Assembly: GCA_937927945.1 (NCBI GenBank)
Contig: CALEYW010000062.1
Coordinates: forward strand, 1 to 64,000
Reading direction: 5' to 3'
Length of the DNA: 64,000 nucleotides
Origin: an uncultured candidate division WPS-2 bacterium
GTDB lineage: Bacteria > Vulcanimicrobiota > Vulcanimicrobiia > Vulcanimicrobiales > Vulcanimicrobiaceae
Position 1 is the first letter of the stretch. Every line of letters starts with the position of its first letter. The notes under the pieces are model-generated. The model was not told the DNA's origin. It did no database searches and saw only the letters and a list, made by a program, of their open reading frames with translations. The position numbers were made by a program, and so were the translations under genes. Shown here in pieces: positions 26,319 to 36,658 of this stretch.

Positions 26319-27137
26319 ATGCCCATAGCCGTCGTCACCGGGGCCGCGTCGGGGATCGGTCGCGCCCTCGCCGTCGCGCTCGCGCGCGACGGTCACACGC
26401 TGGCGCTCGCGGATCGCGACGAAGCGGGCCTGGAAGACACGATCGCGTTGCTGCACGATCGCTCGATCGCGTACGCGACCGTGCTCGACGTCGCGCAGCA
26501 GAGCGACATGGAGACGTTCGCGCGCGACGTCGCGCAGCGCCACGGCCGCGTCGACCTGCTCGTCAACAACGCGGGCGTGTCGATCGCGGGAACGGTGGCG
26601 GAGCTGACGCCCGCCGAGATGGCGTGGGTGATGAACATCAACTTTTGGGGCGTCGTCCACGGCGTCAAGGTGTTTCTCCCTGCGATGCTGGCACAGTCGT
26701 TCGGCACGATCGTGAACGTATCGAGCGTCTTCGGGTTGTGGGGCGCGCCCGGACAGTCTGCCTACGCGGCGAGCAAATTCGCGGTGCGCGGCTTCAGCGA
26801 GTCGCTGCGCGCGGAGCTGCAAGGAACCGGAGTGCACGTGCTGACGGTCCATCCGGCCGGCATCAAGACCGCGATCGCACGCACCTCGCGCATCGCCGCC
26901 GCCGCCGATCGCGCCGCAGCGGAGCGCAGGCGCGAGGATTTCGAACGGCGCCTGCTCACGATCCCGCCCGAAACCGCGGCCCAAGCGATTCTCGACGGCG
27001 TCGCGAAACGCCGCGACCGCGTCCTGATCGGCGGCGACGCGTATCGCATCGACCTGCTCACCCGCTTGTTCGGGCCGCGCGGATCGCGCATGCTGGGCGC
27101 GGCCGCGCTGCGCGGCGCCGCGAAGAACGGGGCGTAG
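26319..27137 (+). CDS. Short-chain dehydrogenase/reductase
   Basis: ATG 26319 starts exactly at the Rossmann strand (MPIAVVTGAASGIG, TGxxxGIG at residues 7-14) and gives 272 residues. NNAG, NVSS and the catalytic YAASK are present. SDRs oxidise alcohols or reduce ketones with NAD(P). It is the first gene of a tight operon with a Baeyer-Villiger monooxygenase (2-nt gap) and an esterase, so it may supply the ketone by oxidising an alcohol. The open frame upstream to 26229 is not needed. Confidence 0.92.
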   Translation: MPIAVVTGAASGIGRALAVALARDGHTLALADRDEAGLEDTIALLHDRSIAYATVLDVAQQSDMETFARDVAQRHGRVDLLVNNAGVSIAGTVAELTPAEMAWVMNINFWGVVHGVKVFLPAMLAQSFGTIVNVSSVFGLWGAPGQSAYAASKFAVRGFSESLRAELQGTGVHVLTVHPAGIKTAIARTSRIAAAADRAAAERRREDFERRLLTIPPETAAQAILDGVAKRRDRVLIGGDAYRIDLLTRLFGPRGSRMLGAAALRGAAKNGA

Positions 27138-27139
27138 CC

Positions 27140-28612
27140 GTGAAACGATCGCTCGACGCCGAGGTCATCATCGTCGGCGCCGGCTTCGGCGGCCTCGGCG
27201 TCGCGATCCGGCTCAAGCAGCAGGGTTTCGAGGATGTGCTGATCCTCGAGCGGGCGGGCGAAGTCGGCGGGACGTGGCGCGACAACACCTATCCCGGCTG
27301 CGCGTGCGACATCCCCTCTACCCTGTACTCCTACTCGTTCGAACCGAACGCGGCCTGGACGCGCGTCTTCCCGCGTCAGAACGAACTGTGGGACTATCTC
27401 ATCCGGTGCTCCGAGAAATACGGGCTGCGCTCGCGCATCCGCTTCGGCAGCGAACTCGCCGAGGCGCGCTACGACGACGCGGACGCGACGTGGCACGTGC
27501 GAACGACCGACGGACGCGAGCTCGTGAGCCGCGTGCTCATCTCCGCGATGGGCCCGCTCAATCGTCCCAACGTTCCGGCGATCCCGGGTCTCGACCGTTT
27601 CGCCGGGACGCGATTCCACAGCGCGAATTGGGCCCCGACGGTCGACCTGCGCGGAAAGCGTGTCGCGGTGATCGGAACGGGCGCGAGCGCGATTCAGATC
27701 GTCCCGGAGATCGCGCCGCTCGTCGAGCGGCTGACGGTCTATCAGCGCACGCCGCCATGGATCATCCCGCGCCTCGACAAAGCGATCCGTCCCCGGCAGC
27801 GCGCGCTGCGCCGCTGGATTCCGGGCTACGCCTGGACAATCCGCACCGCGCTCTACTGGATCCTCGAGATTCGCGCGTACGGCTTCACCGTCAAGCCGGC
27901 CTTGCTTCAGAAACGCGAGGAGTTGGCCTTGCGCTTCCTGCGCCGCCAGGTCGGGGATCCCTCGCTGCAGCGCGTGCTCACGCCCGACTACCGCATGGGC
28001 TGCAAGCGCGTGCTGCTCTCCGACGAGTACTATCCGGCGCTGCAGCGGCCCAACGTCGAGTTGGTCACCGCACCGATCGCCGAGGTCGAGGAGCGCGGGA
28101 TTCGCACCGCCGACGGAACGGCCCGCGAAGCCGACGTCCTGATCCTCGCGACGGGTTTCCGCGCGACGGCGGGCGTCGTTCCGGTGCGCGTGTTCGGCCG
28201 CGGCGGCGTTGAACTCGCCGACGCGTGGCGCGATGGAATGGAGGCCTATCTCGGCACCAGCGTGGCCGGCTTCCCCAACTTGTTCACGATCATCGGGCCG
28301 AACACGGGCCTGGGCCACAACTCGATGGTGGTGATGATGGAAGCGCAATATCGCTACGTGCTGGACGCGCTGCGGCTGATGCGCCGGCGCGGACTGCACG
28401 CGCTCGACGTGCGGCCCGCCGTCCAAGCCGGCTTCAACGAACGGCTGCAGCGCCGCATGCGCGGCACCGTCTGGGCGTCGGGCTGCACCGCCTGGTACCA
28501 GGACGAAAACGGAAAGAACACGACGCTCTGGCCCGGATTCACGTTCGCGTACCGCTGGTTGACCCGAAGGTTCCGGCCCGAGCGGTACGAGCTGCGGGAA
28601 GAGTCGCCCTGA
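27140..28612 (+). CDS. Baeyer-Villiger-type flavin monooxygenase
   Basis: GTG 27140 gives 490 residues. Two Rossmann motifs are present: GAGFGGLG (13-20) for FAD and IGTGASA (178-184) for NADPH. Between them lies the Baeyer-Villiger fingerprint FAGTRFHSANW (154-164, FxGxxxHxxxW), and GTWRDNTYPGCACDIPS is typical of the group. These enzymes insert oxygen beside a ketone carbonyl, giving an ester or lactone. Its stop overlaps the start of the esterase gene (TGATG), so ester formation and cleavage are coupled. The substrate is unknown. Confidence 0.93.
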   Translation: MKRSLDAEVIIVGAGFGGLGVAIRLKQQGFEDVLILERAGEVGGTWRDNTYPGCACDIPSTLYSYSFEPNAAWTRVFPRQNELWDYLIRCSEKYGLRSRIRFGSELAEARYDDADATWHVRTTDGRELVSRVLISAMGPLNRPNVPAIPGLDRFAGTRFHSANWAPTVDLRGKRVAVIGTGASAIQIVPEIAPLVERLTVYQRTPPWIIPRLDKAIRPRQRALRRWIPGYAWTIRTALYWILEIRAYGFTVKPALLQKREELALRFLRRQVGDPSLQRVLTPDYRMGCKRVLLSDEYYPALQRPNVELVTAPIAEVEERGIRTADGTAREADVLILATGFRATAGVVPVRVFGRGGVELADAWRDGMEAYLGTSVAGFPNLFTIIGPNTGLGHNSMVVMMEAQYRYVLDALRLMRRRGLHALDVRPAVQAGFNERLQRRMRGTVWASGCTAWYQDENGKNTTLWPGFTFAYRWLTRRFRPERYELREESP

Positions 28613-29553
28613 TGCTCGAGCCGCGCATCGCGCTCATGCTGTTGGTCGCGCGCTGCACCGGCCGCACCTTTCGTCCCGATGCCACGGTCCCGGCGCTGCG
28701 CAGGGTCTACGCCGAGACGAACGCGCGCTTCGGCCTCCGCGACGAGGGCGGAGTCTCGACGGAGGACGTCGTGATCCCGACGGACGACGGCACGATCGGC
28801 GCGCGGCTGTATCGTCCCGCCGCACTCGCCGACGCACCGCTGCCGCTGCTCGTCTTCTTTCATGGCGGCGGCTACTGCATCGGCGACGTCGCGAGCTACG
28901 ACCACCTCACGCGGTTCTTCGCGCGCACCGGCGGGATCGGGGTGCTGTCGGTCGAGTACCGGCTCGCACCGGAGTTTCCGTTTCCGCGCGGGCACGAGGA
29001 CGCGTTCGCCGCGCTGTGCTGGGCACAACAGAACGCCGCGGCGCTGCGCGTCGATCCCGCGCGCATCGCGGTCGGCGGTGACAGCGCGGGCGGCGGCCTC
29101 TCCGCCGCACTGAGCGCGCATGCGGCGTCGCGCGGGATCGCACCGCCGGCCTACCAGCTGCTGATCTACCCGGCGGTCGATCGCGAGCACGACTTCCCCT
29201 CGGCGCACCGCTACGTGAAAGACCTGCCGCTGACGCGGGAAACCATCGACTGGTTTGCCCAGCACTTCATCCGCGACGGAACAGGCGCACACGACCCGCT
29301 GCTCGCATTGCTCGCGGTGCCGCACCCCGAGCGGCTTCCGCCGACGTACGTCCTCGCCGCGCAATACGATCCGCTGCTCGACGAAGGCCGTGCCTACGCC
29401 GACCGCCTGCGCGACGCCGGCGTTCCGGTCGTCTACGACCTGCGCACCACGCTCCCGCACGCGTTCGTGAACATCGCCGGCGCCGTCCCCGCCGCGCGCC
29501 GCGCCCTGCACGACGCGATCACCCACACCGCCGCACATCTCGCGTCACCCTGA
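28612..29553 (+). CDS. Alpha/beta-hydrolase esterase (hormone-sensitive-lipase family)
   Basis: ATG 28612 gives 313 residues. FFHGGGYCIG (oxyanion HGGG at 84-87), GGDSAGGG (Ser158), the Asp of YDPLLDEG and the His of LPHAFVN form the family IV esterase signature. Such enzymes hydrolyse short acyl esters. As the third gene of the SDR/monooxygenase operon it can cleave the ester made by the Baeyer-Villiger enzyme into an alcohol and an acid. The frame reads open upstream in the monooxygenase gene, but that part is a shadow. Confidence 0.93.
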   Translation: MLEPRIALMLLVARCTGRTFRPDATVPALRRVYAETNARFGLRDEGGVSTEDVVIPTDDGTIGARLYRPAALADAPLPLLVFFHGGGYCIGDVASYDHLTRFFARTGGIGVLSVEYRLAPEFPFPRGHEDAFAALCWAQQNAAALRVDPARIAVGGDSAGGGLSAALSAHAASRGIAPPAYQLLIYPAVDREHDFPSAHRYVKDLPLTRETIDWFAQHFIRDGTGAHDPLLALLAVPHPERLPPTYVLAAQYDPLLDEGRAYADRLRDAGVPVVYDLRTTLPHAFVNIAGAVPAARRALHDAITHTAAHLASP

Positions 29554-29571
29554 GCGAATCGCGGTTTTCGG

Positions 29572-32259
<2,688 letters not shown>

Positions 32260-32298
32260 CGAACTCTTCCCTTCCTGGGCGAGCGTGCTTGGAAATTG

Positions 32299-32304
32299 AT
32301 TGTA
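32299..32304 (-). promoter_or_regulatory. Possible -10 of ppdK
   Basis: On the minus strand it reads TACAAT, about 40 nt before GTG 32259, with no good -35. It would place the RNA start inside the longer ppdK frame, supporting the GTG start. A second, more distal TATACC lies near 32400. Confidence 0.35.
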
Positions 32305-32411
32305 CCGCCGCGTCCGAGCGACGGAAGTTTTTTCCATCTGGTCCATGCGAGGAAACATTCCCTTGCGTCGACGGTCCTAAGCGACCGGTTCCGCTTGGTG
32401 GTATAGCCGAA

Positions 32412-33083
32412 TTAGCGAGCGTCGTGGAAGATGAGACCGAGGGTGAGGCGCTCGCCGTGGTGCAGCTCGCTGACCCCGTGACGGAATCGGGTGCGGAAAA
32501 AACCGCGGGTCCCGCGGACCGGGCGAACGGCGTTCGGGAACACGACCGCGTCGCCTTTGGCCATCTGCACGACGTGGACGAGGCTCTGTTTGCGTGGCCG
32601 CTGCTCGACCAGGACGAACTCGCCGCCCCGAAAATCGCGCCCCGGCTCGCCGAGCAGGACGGTCGCCTGGAGCGGGAACGCGACGTCACCGTAGACGTCC
32701 TGATGGAGCGCGTTGTGATCCCCGGCACGGTAGCGCAGCAGCAGCGGCGTGGGCCGGGTTTGCCCGTGGTCCGCGCAGCGGCGCAGCATCTCCTCGAGGG
32801 CCGGCGGGTACCGCTCGGCCTCCCCGAGCGCCTCCGCCCAGCCGTTCGCAACCGGGGCCAACGCGGCGTACAACTCGGATCGCAGCCGGGCCACCGGCTC
32901 GGGCACCGGTGCGCCGAAATACTTGTAGACGCCGCGCCCGAAACCGACCCGTTCCATCACGACGGTCTTGCGGAACACCCGGTCGTCGTCGAAGAGCGCG
33001 CCGACCTCGGCACAGCGCACGGGATCGACGAAGGCCGGGATCACGGCGTAGCCGCGATCGTCGAGCGCCTCACGCAGGGTCAT
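32412..33083 (-). CDS. 2-oxoglutarate/Fe(II)-dependent oxygenase family protein
   Basis: ATG 33083 gives 223 residues. The double-stranded beta-helix core shows HQDVYGDVAFPLQATVLLGEPGRDFRGGEF with the HxD pair (His-Gln-Asp) and, later, RHGVSELHHGERLTLGLIFHD with a distal His and Arg that bind 2-oxoglutarate. The N-part (DDRGYAVIPAFVDP) is typical of prolyl-hydroxylase-like proteins. The target is unknown. Its ATG overlaps the stop of the CGNR-protein gene (ATGA), so the two are coupled. Confidence 0.85.
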   Translation of the reverse strand: MTLREALDDRGYAVIPAFVDPVRCAEVGALFDDDRVFRKTVVMERVGFGRGVYKYFGAPVPEPVARLRSELYAALAPVANGWAEALGEAERYPPALEEMLRRCADHGQTRPTPLLLRYRAGDHNALHQDVYGDVAFPLQATVLLGEPGRDFRGGEFVLVEQRPRKQSLVHVVQMAKGDAVVFPNAVRPVRGTRGFFRTRFRHGVSELHHGERLTLGLIFHDAR

Positions 33084-33700
33084 CGGCCGATCGTACGGCG
33101 TCGCGTCGGCGGCGCCGCTCCGCCGGTTGCTCCGTCTTTCGCCGCAGCCGCGCGCACGCGGGCGCGGTGGGCCGCGACCTTGGCGACGTTGCCGCATGTC
33201 TCCATGCTGCACCAACGGCGCGGTGCGCCGCGCGATGCCGAGAGCAGCAGCGCGCCGCAGCCGTCGCGCTCGCAGCGGACCAGCCGTTCACGGCGGGTCG
33301 CCACGACGTCGATCGCGTCGGCGGCGATACGTCCCAATGCCGCGTCGACGGGCCGATCGCTGCTCCAGCGGACGTGCAATTGCCGCCCGGCAAGGGCCGG
33401 CGTGGCCAGAGCGCTCGCCCGCGCGGCCTCGTTCAACGCCGCGACCTCGGCGCGCGGGACCGCCGTACGGGCCGCGAGCGCCGCGAAGACGACCGCGGTG
33501 GACTCACGCAGCGCTCGGGCCGCGCGCAGATGCGCCGCCGTCGCGTGCGTGCGGCCGTCGACCAACCCGGCCTCGCGAATCCACGCGTCCAGCGCCGCCG
33601 GATCGGGCAGCCGCTCCTCGGGGACGAACGCGCGCCCGCCCAGGGTCCCGACGAAGTCGAGCGCCGGAGAGCCGCGATGAAAGTTGAAGCGGGCGGACAC
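33080..33700 (-). CDS. ABATE/CGNR zinc-finger transcriptional regulator
   Basis: GTG 33700 gives 206 residues. The N-part RGSPALDFVGTLGGR is the ABATE-domain start; the C-part CERDGCGALLLSASRGAPRRWCSMETCGNVAKVAAHRAR has the paired Cys of the CGNR zinc finger (here CGNV). Such proteins are thought to be stress-responsive DNA-binding regulators. It is coupled to the oxygenase gene, which may be its target partner. A well-spaced promoter sits just upstream with the -10 six nt before the start. Confidence 0.82.
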   Translation of the reverse strand: MSARFNFHRGSPALDFVGTLGGRAFVPEERLPDPAALDAWIREAGLVDGRTHATAAHLRAARALRESTAVVFAALAARTAVPRAEVAALNEAARASALATPALAGRQLHVRWSSDRPVDAALGRIAADAIDVVATRRERLVRCERDGCGALLLSASRGAPRRWCSMETCGNVAKVAAHRARVRAAAAKDGATGGAAPPTRRRTIGR

Positions 33701-33706
33701 CGCTCC

Positions 33707-33735
33707 ATGATACACCACTTGACGTAACCTGTCTA
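33707..33735 (-). promoter_or_regulatory. Leaderless promoter of the CGNR regulator gene
   Basis: On the minus strand TAGACA (33730-33735) and TATCAT (33707-33712) are separated by 17 bp, and the -10 ends six nt before GTG 33700. GTAAC and GTTAC inverted arms near the -35 could be an operator. Confidence 0.6.
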
Positions 33736-33765
33736 ACACGTTACCGTCGATCGCTCCGCGCGCGC

Positions 33766-33939
33766 GTGCCGGCCGCGGAACTCGTTGCGGACCCGCAGTA
33801 TCTGGGGATCGAACGCCGCGATCCGGTGATCGTCGAGATCAGCTCGGGCCAAAATAAGGCGCTCTGCGGCGACGCAGTCACCTGTATTATGTGGAGCGAC
33901 GACGGCGCGACGAATGTTGAAATCGTCGACTATCACTAG
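33766..33939 (+). pseudogene. Probable remnant of a HigB-type toxin gene
   Basis: A 57-codon frame ends in WSDDGATNVEIVDYH, the hallmark C-terminus of HigB/RelE toxins, which normally have about 92 residues. The N-terminal two-thirds does not show the HigB helices and the ribosome-binding core is absent. It sits directly upstream of an intact higA, the normal higBA order. The toxin therefore appears truncated or replaced at its 5' side. A new small protein that only happens to end this way is the alternative. Confidence 0.5.
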
Positions 33940-33977
33940 TAATCTTACTCTGCTCCGCTTCCGGAGTGACTCAAAGC

Positions 33978-34325
33978 ATGATTCAAATCCCGACCAACCG
34001 TCGACCGACACCACCGGGCGAGATCCTCGTGCACGAGTTCCTCGAGCCGCTCGCGATCACGCAGGCCGCGTTCGCCAAACACATCGGCGTCACGCCCGCG
34101 CGCCTCTCGGAGATCATTCACGGCAAGCGCGCGATTACGATCGACACGGCGCTGCGCTTCGAGCGCGCGCTCGGCTTTACTGCAGAGGCCTGGCTGCGGA
34201 TGCAACTCGCCGTCGACATGTACGACGCGATGCATGGACCCGACGCGAAGGCGGTGTCGCGCATCAAGCCGATCACATCGAGTCCTGCGTCCCGCGATCG
34301 CCGTCGCCGCTCCCGTGCAGCGTGA
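33978..34325 (+). CDS. higA: HigA family antitoxin (XRE helix-turn-helix)
   Basis: ATG 33978, with GGAG about 11 nt ahead, gives 115 residues. RRPTPPGEILVHEFLEPLAITQAAFAKHIGVTPARLSEIIHGKRAITIDTALRFERALGFTAEAWLRMQ-type sequence is the family signature: helix-turn-helix at about 28-70, then the VDMYDA helix. HigA neutralises HigB and represses its own operon. Here the toxin upstream seems broken, so HigA may act as an orphan regulator. Its C-terminal tail is Arg/Ser-rich and may be read past the ancestral end. Confidence 0.88.
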   Translation: MIQIPTNRRPTPPGEILVHEFLEPLAITQAAFAKHIGVTPARLSEIIHGKRAITIDTALRFERALGFTAEAWLRMQLAVDMYDAMHGPDAKAVSRIKPITSSPASRDRRRRSRAA

Positions 34326-34369
34326 TCGCGCGGCTCATCTCGATCGCCGGCCGCCGGTAGCGGCCCCTG

Positions 34370-34720
34370 CTACGCGTCGCGGCGGCGCTTTGTGCCCCGC
34401 GGCGGCGCTTCGAGCGCGCGCAGCCGGCGGTCGAGCGCGTGCACCTGCAGCGTCAGCTGCTCGATGAGCGCGACGACCGCACCGTCCGATGCGGCGGCAC
34501 TCGGCGCTTCCGCGTCCTCGCCCGTCGCGAGATACCACGGCGTCACCTCGAAAACGCGCGCAAGCTTCAGCCCGACCACGAAACTCGCGCTCTTCGTTTG
34601 GCCGGATTCCATCTGCCGGATCGCACCCTCGGTCACGCCCACGGCGTGAGCCAGCGCGCTCGGCGTCATGCGGCGCCGCGTCCGGAGCGCGCGCAGACGA
34701 TCGCCGAAGGTCGATGACAC
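34370..34720 (-). CDS. XRE-type helix-turn-helix regulator
   Basis: GTG 34720 gives 116 residues. FGDRLRALRTRRRMTPSALAHAVGVTEGAIRQMESGQTKSASFVVGLKLARVFEV is a canonical XRE/Cro DNA-binding domain (about 5-65). The C-terminal part is a short coiled-coil-like segment (IEQLTLQVHALDRRLRAL). A TATACT box ends seven nt before the GTG, so the mRNA is probably leaderless. It is divergent from a small zinc-ribbon gene across a nested palindrome, a likely self-control region. Confidence 0.85.
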   Translation of the reverse strand: MSSTFGDRLRALRTRRRMTPSALAHAVGVTEGAIRQMESGQTKSASFVVGLKLARVFEVTPWYLATGEDAEAPSAAASDGAVVALIEQLTLQVHALDRRLRALEAPPRGTKRRRDA

Positions 34721-34771
34721 GCCGGGAAGTATACGAATGGCCTTCCGAAGTGTGGTATTGCGCTTCCCGGC
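34721..34771. promoter_or_regulatory. Nested dyad between two divergent genes
   Basis: The arms GCCGGGAAG (34721-34729) and CTTCCCGGC (34763-34771) are perfect inverted repeats centred on 34746, and CTTCCGAAG (34742-34750) is a second palindrome with the same centre. The arms touch the -10 boxes of both divergent genes (minus TATACT 34728-34733; plus TATGCT 34776-34781). It is a likely operator for the XRE regulator. Confidence 0.65.
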
Positions 34772-34787
34772 ACAATATGCTACGACA

Positions 34788-34973
34788 ATGGGGATGCGCG
34801 TCCCCGTCTGTCCGGAGTGCGGACACCGTGTGTCGCTCCACACCCCGACCCTCGGTTGCACGTACCGTCACGCGGGGACGCGCATCACTCCGCCCCGCCC
34901 TTGTTCGTGCTCCCGCGACGACGGCCGGCTGCGGCTCGAGGCGCTGAACCGCCCGCCGATCGCGCTTCGCTAA
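34788..34973 (+). CDS. Small zinc-ribbon-like protein
   Basis: ATG 34788 (or 34794) gives about 61 residues with CPECGH near the N-terminus, a middle GC, and CSCS further on, a pattern suited to a small zinc ribbon. TATGCT ends six nt before the ATG. It shares the dyad-bearing spacer with the XRE regulator and ends four bases into the ABC permease gene on the other strand. No family is recognised. Confidence 0.5.
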   Translation: MGMRVPVCPECGHRVSLHTPTLGCTYRHAGTRITPPRPCSCSRDDGRLRLEALNRPPIALR

Positions 34974-35824
34974 AGATCCCGCGTTCGGAACGACGCGACC
35001 CCGGCCGCGAACACGGCGAGGACCCACCCGCACGCCCACGCGATCAGCGCTCCCGGCGGCGGGGCGGCGACCGAGAACGGGTTCGGGGTTGCGGCGGGCA
35101 TCGTCGTGACGGCCGCGGTCATCACCGCGGGCTGCAGCGCGTAGAGCGCGCCGCGCCAGAGTGCATCGGTCGGAAACGCGAGGGTGATCACCGTCCCCGC
35201 GTCGGCCAACCCCGTGTTGCCCAGCGCCAAGCCGATCGCTTCGAGGATGCCCCCGATCCACGCGAAGCCGAACAGCAGCGCGGCGACGATTCCGGCGGCG
35301 AGCACCGGCAGCCGCGTCGCGAGCGCGATCGACGCGGTCGTTACGACCGTCGCCAGGCCGGCCAGAAACGCCAGCGCCGCGAGCGGGTGCGGCGGCAGGT
35401 ACCCGGTCGCGAATCGCACCACGGCGAGCTTGATCCCGCCGGTGACGGCGACGTAGAGGATGAGCGCCGCCAGCGTTCCGAGCCACCGTCCGAAGACGAC
35501 GTCCGCGCGCCGGATCGGCCGCGCGAGCAGGGTGAGGATCTCGCCGTTCGCGACGCTCTCCCCCATCGCCGGAGCGGCGACGAGCGCGGCGCCGAGCGCG
35601 AGCACGAACGAGAACAGGAACGCGAGCAGGATGACGATCCCGGCGGCGGCACCCCGCAGGCCGGCCGTCGGAAGCGCCTCGCCGTGCACGCTCGCACCGG
35701 CTAAACGCAGCGTTCCCCACAGGGTGAACGCGACGATCGCGAGGGTGAGCACTGCGACCGCCGTGACGAGCCGGCGGCGCGCGAGTTCGCGCAGCGTGAG
35801 ACCGGCGATCAGAAATGCCGTCAC
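34970..35824 (-). CDS. ABC-2 type transporter permease
   Basis: The 284-residue, Ala/Leu-rich protein has about six membrane helices (ILAFLFSFVLALGAAL-type, IVAALLFGFAWIGGILEAIGLAL) and the ABC-2 motif GESVANGEILTLLARPIRRADVVFGRWLG. It pairs with the ATPase gene upstream, whose stop overlaps its start (ATGA). Together they form an exporter; the cargo is unknown. Confidence 0.88.
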   Translation of the reverse strand: MTAFLIAGLTLRELARRRLVTAVAVLTLAIVAFTLWGTLRLAGASVHGEALPTAGLRGAAAGIVILLAFLFSFVLALGAALVAAPAMGESVANGEILTLLARPIRRADVVFGRWLGTLAALILYVAVTGGIKLAVVRFATGYLPPHPLAALAFLAGLATVVTTASIALATRLPVLAAGIVAALLFGFAWIGGILEAIGLALGNTGLADAGTVITLAFPTDALWRGALYALQPAVMTAAVTTMPAATPNPFSVAAPPPGALIAWACGWVLAVFAAGVASFRTRDL

Positions 35825-36657
35825 GCCGGCCGCACCAGTTCGAGAAACCGCTCCTCGAGCGAGATCTGCTTCGGCTCGACCGCGTGCACGCGCGCGCCGC
35901 CTGCGACGAGGCGCGCGACCACGTCCGGAATCTCCGCCGCGGTGACGTCGTAATGATGCCAGCCGTCATCGAGCAGCACGCGCGCGCCGTGCGCGCCGCG
36001 CAGCAGCGCGTCGATCGCGCCTTCGGCGACGACATGGCCGCCGTCGACGATGCAGACGCGATCGCAGACGCGTTCGACTTCGCCGAGCAAGTGGGAGTTC
36101 AAGAACACCGCCGTCCCGCGCGCGCGCAAGCGCTCGATCAGCGCACGCACGTCGCTGCGGCCGAGCGGGTCGAGCGCCGACGTCGGCTCGTCGAGAAAGA
36201 CCAGGTCGGGATCGCCGAGCAGCGCGACGGCAAGCCCGAGCCGCTGCTGCATCCCTTTGGAATATGCCGCAACGCGGTCGTCGGCGCGCGCAAGCAGTCC
36301 GACCTCGTCGAGTACCGCGTCGATCGAGCGCGGCGCCTCCGCGAGGTGCAGCAGCCGCGCGTGAAACGCCAGCACTTCGCGCGCGCTCAGCCAACCGGGA
36401 TACCGGAAGATTTCCGGCAAGTAGCCGATCCGGCGGCGGGTCGCGCGGTCGCCGAGCGGGCGGCCCAGGAGTTCCCCGTCGCCTCCGGTCGGACGGACGA
36501 GGCCGAGCAGCAGCTTGACCGCGGTCGATTTCCCCGCGCCGTTGGGGCCGAGAAAGCCGAGGCATTCGCCGGGCGCGACGCGCAGCGTCAAATCGTGCAG
36601 CGCATCGATGCGGCCGTACCGTTTCGCCAGGCCGCGCACCGCGATCGCGTCGGGCAT
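35821..36657 (-). CDS. ABC transporter ATP-binding protein
   Basis: The 278-residue ATPase has Walker A GPNGAGKST (about 38-46), signature YSKGMQQRLGLA, Walker B LVFLDEPTSALDPLG and the switch His in NSHLLGEVERVCDR. The C-terminal extension is typical of ABC-2 exporters. The permease gene overlaps its stop, and the downstream membrane of the system is that gene alone, so this is a two-gene exporter of unknown cargo. Confidence 0.93.
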   Translation of the reverse strand: MPDAIAVRGLAKRYGRIDALHDLTLRVAPGECLGFLGPNGAGKSTAVKLLLGLVRPTGGDGELLGRPLGDRATRRRIGYLPEIFRYPGWLSAREVLAFHARLLHLAEAPRSIDAVLDEVGLLARADDRVAAYSKGMQQRLGLAVALLGDPDLVFLDEPTSALDPLGRSDVRALIERLRARGTAVFLNSHLLGEVERVCDRVCIVDGGHVVAEGAIDALLRGAHGARVLLDDGWHHYDVTAAEIPDVVARLVAGGARVHAVEPKQISLEERFLELVRPA

Positions 36658-36658
36658 G

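Noticed and set aside
33733..34014. A 93-codon minus-strand frame across the higB remnant and higA start
   Set aside because: It overlaps the plus-strand higB remnant and higA, has no family pattern and no plausible start, so it is a shadow.
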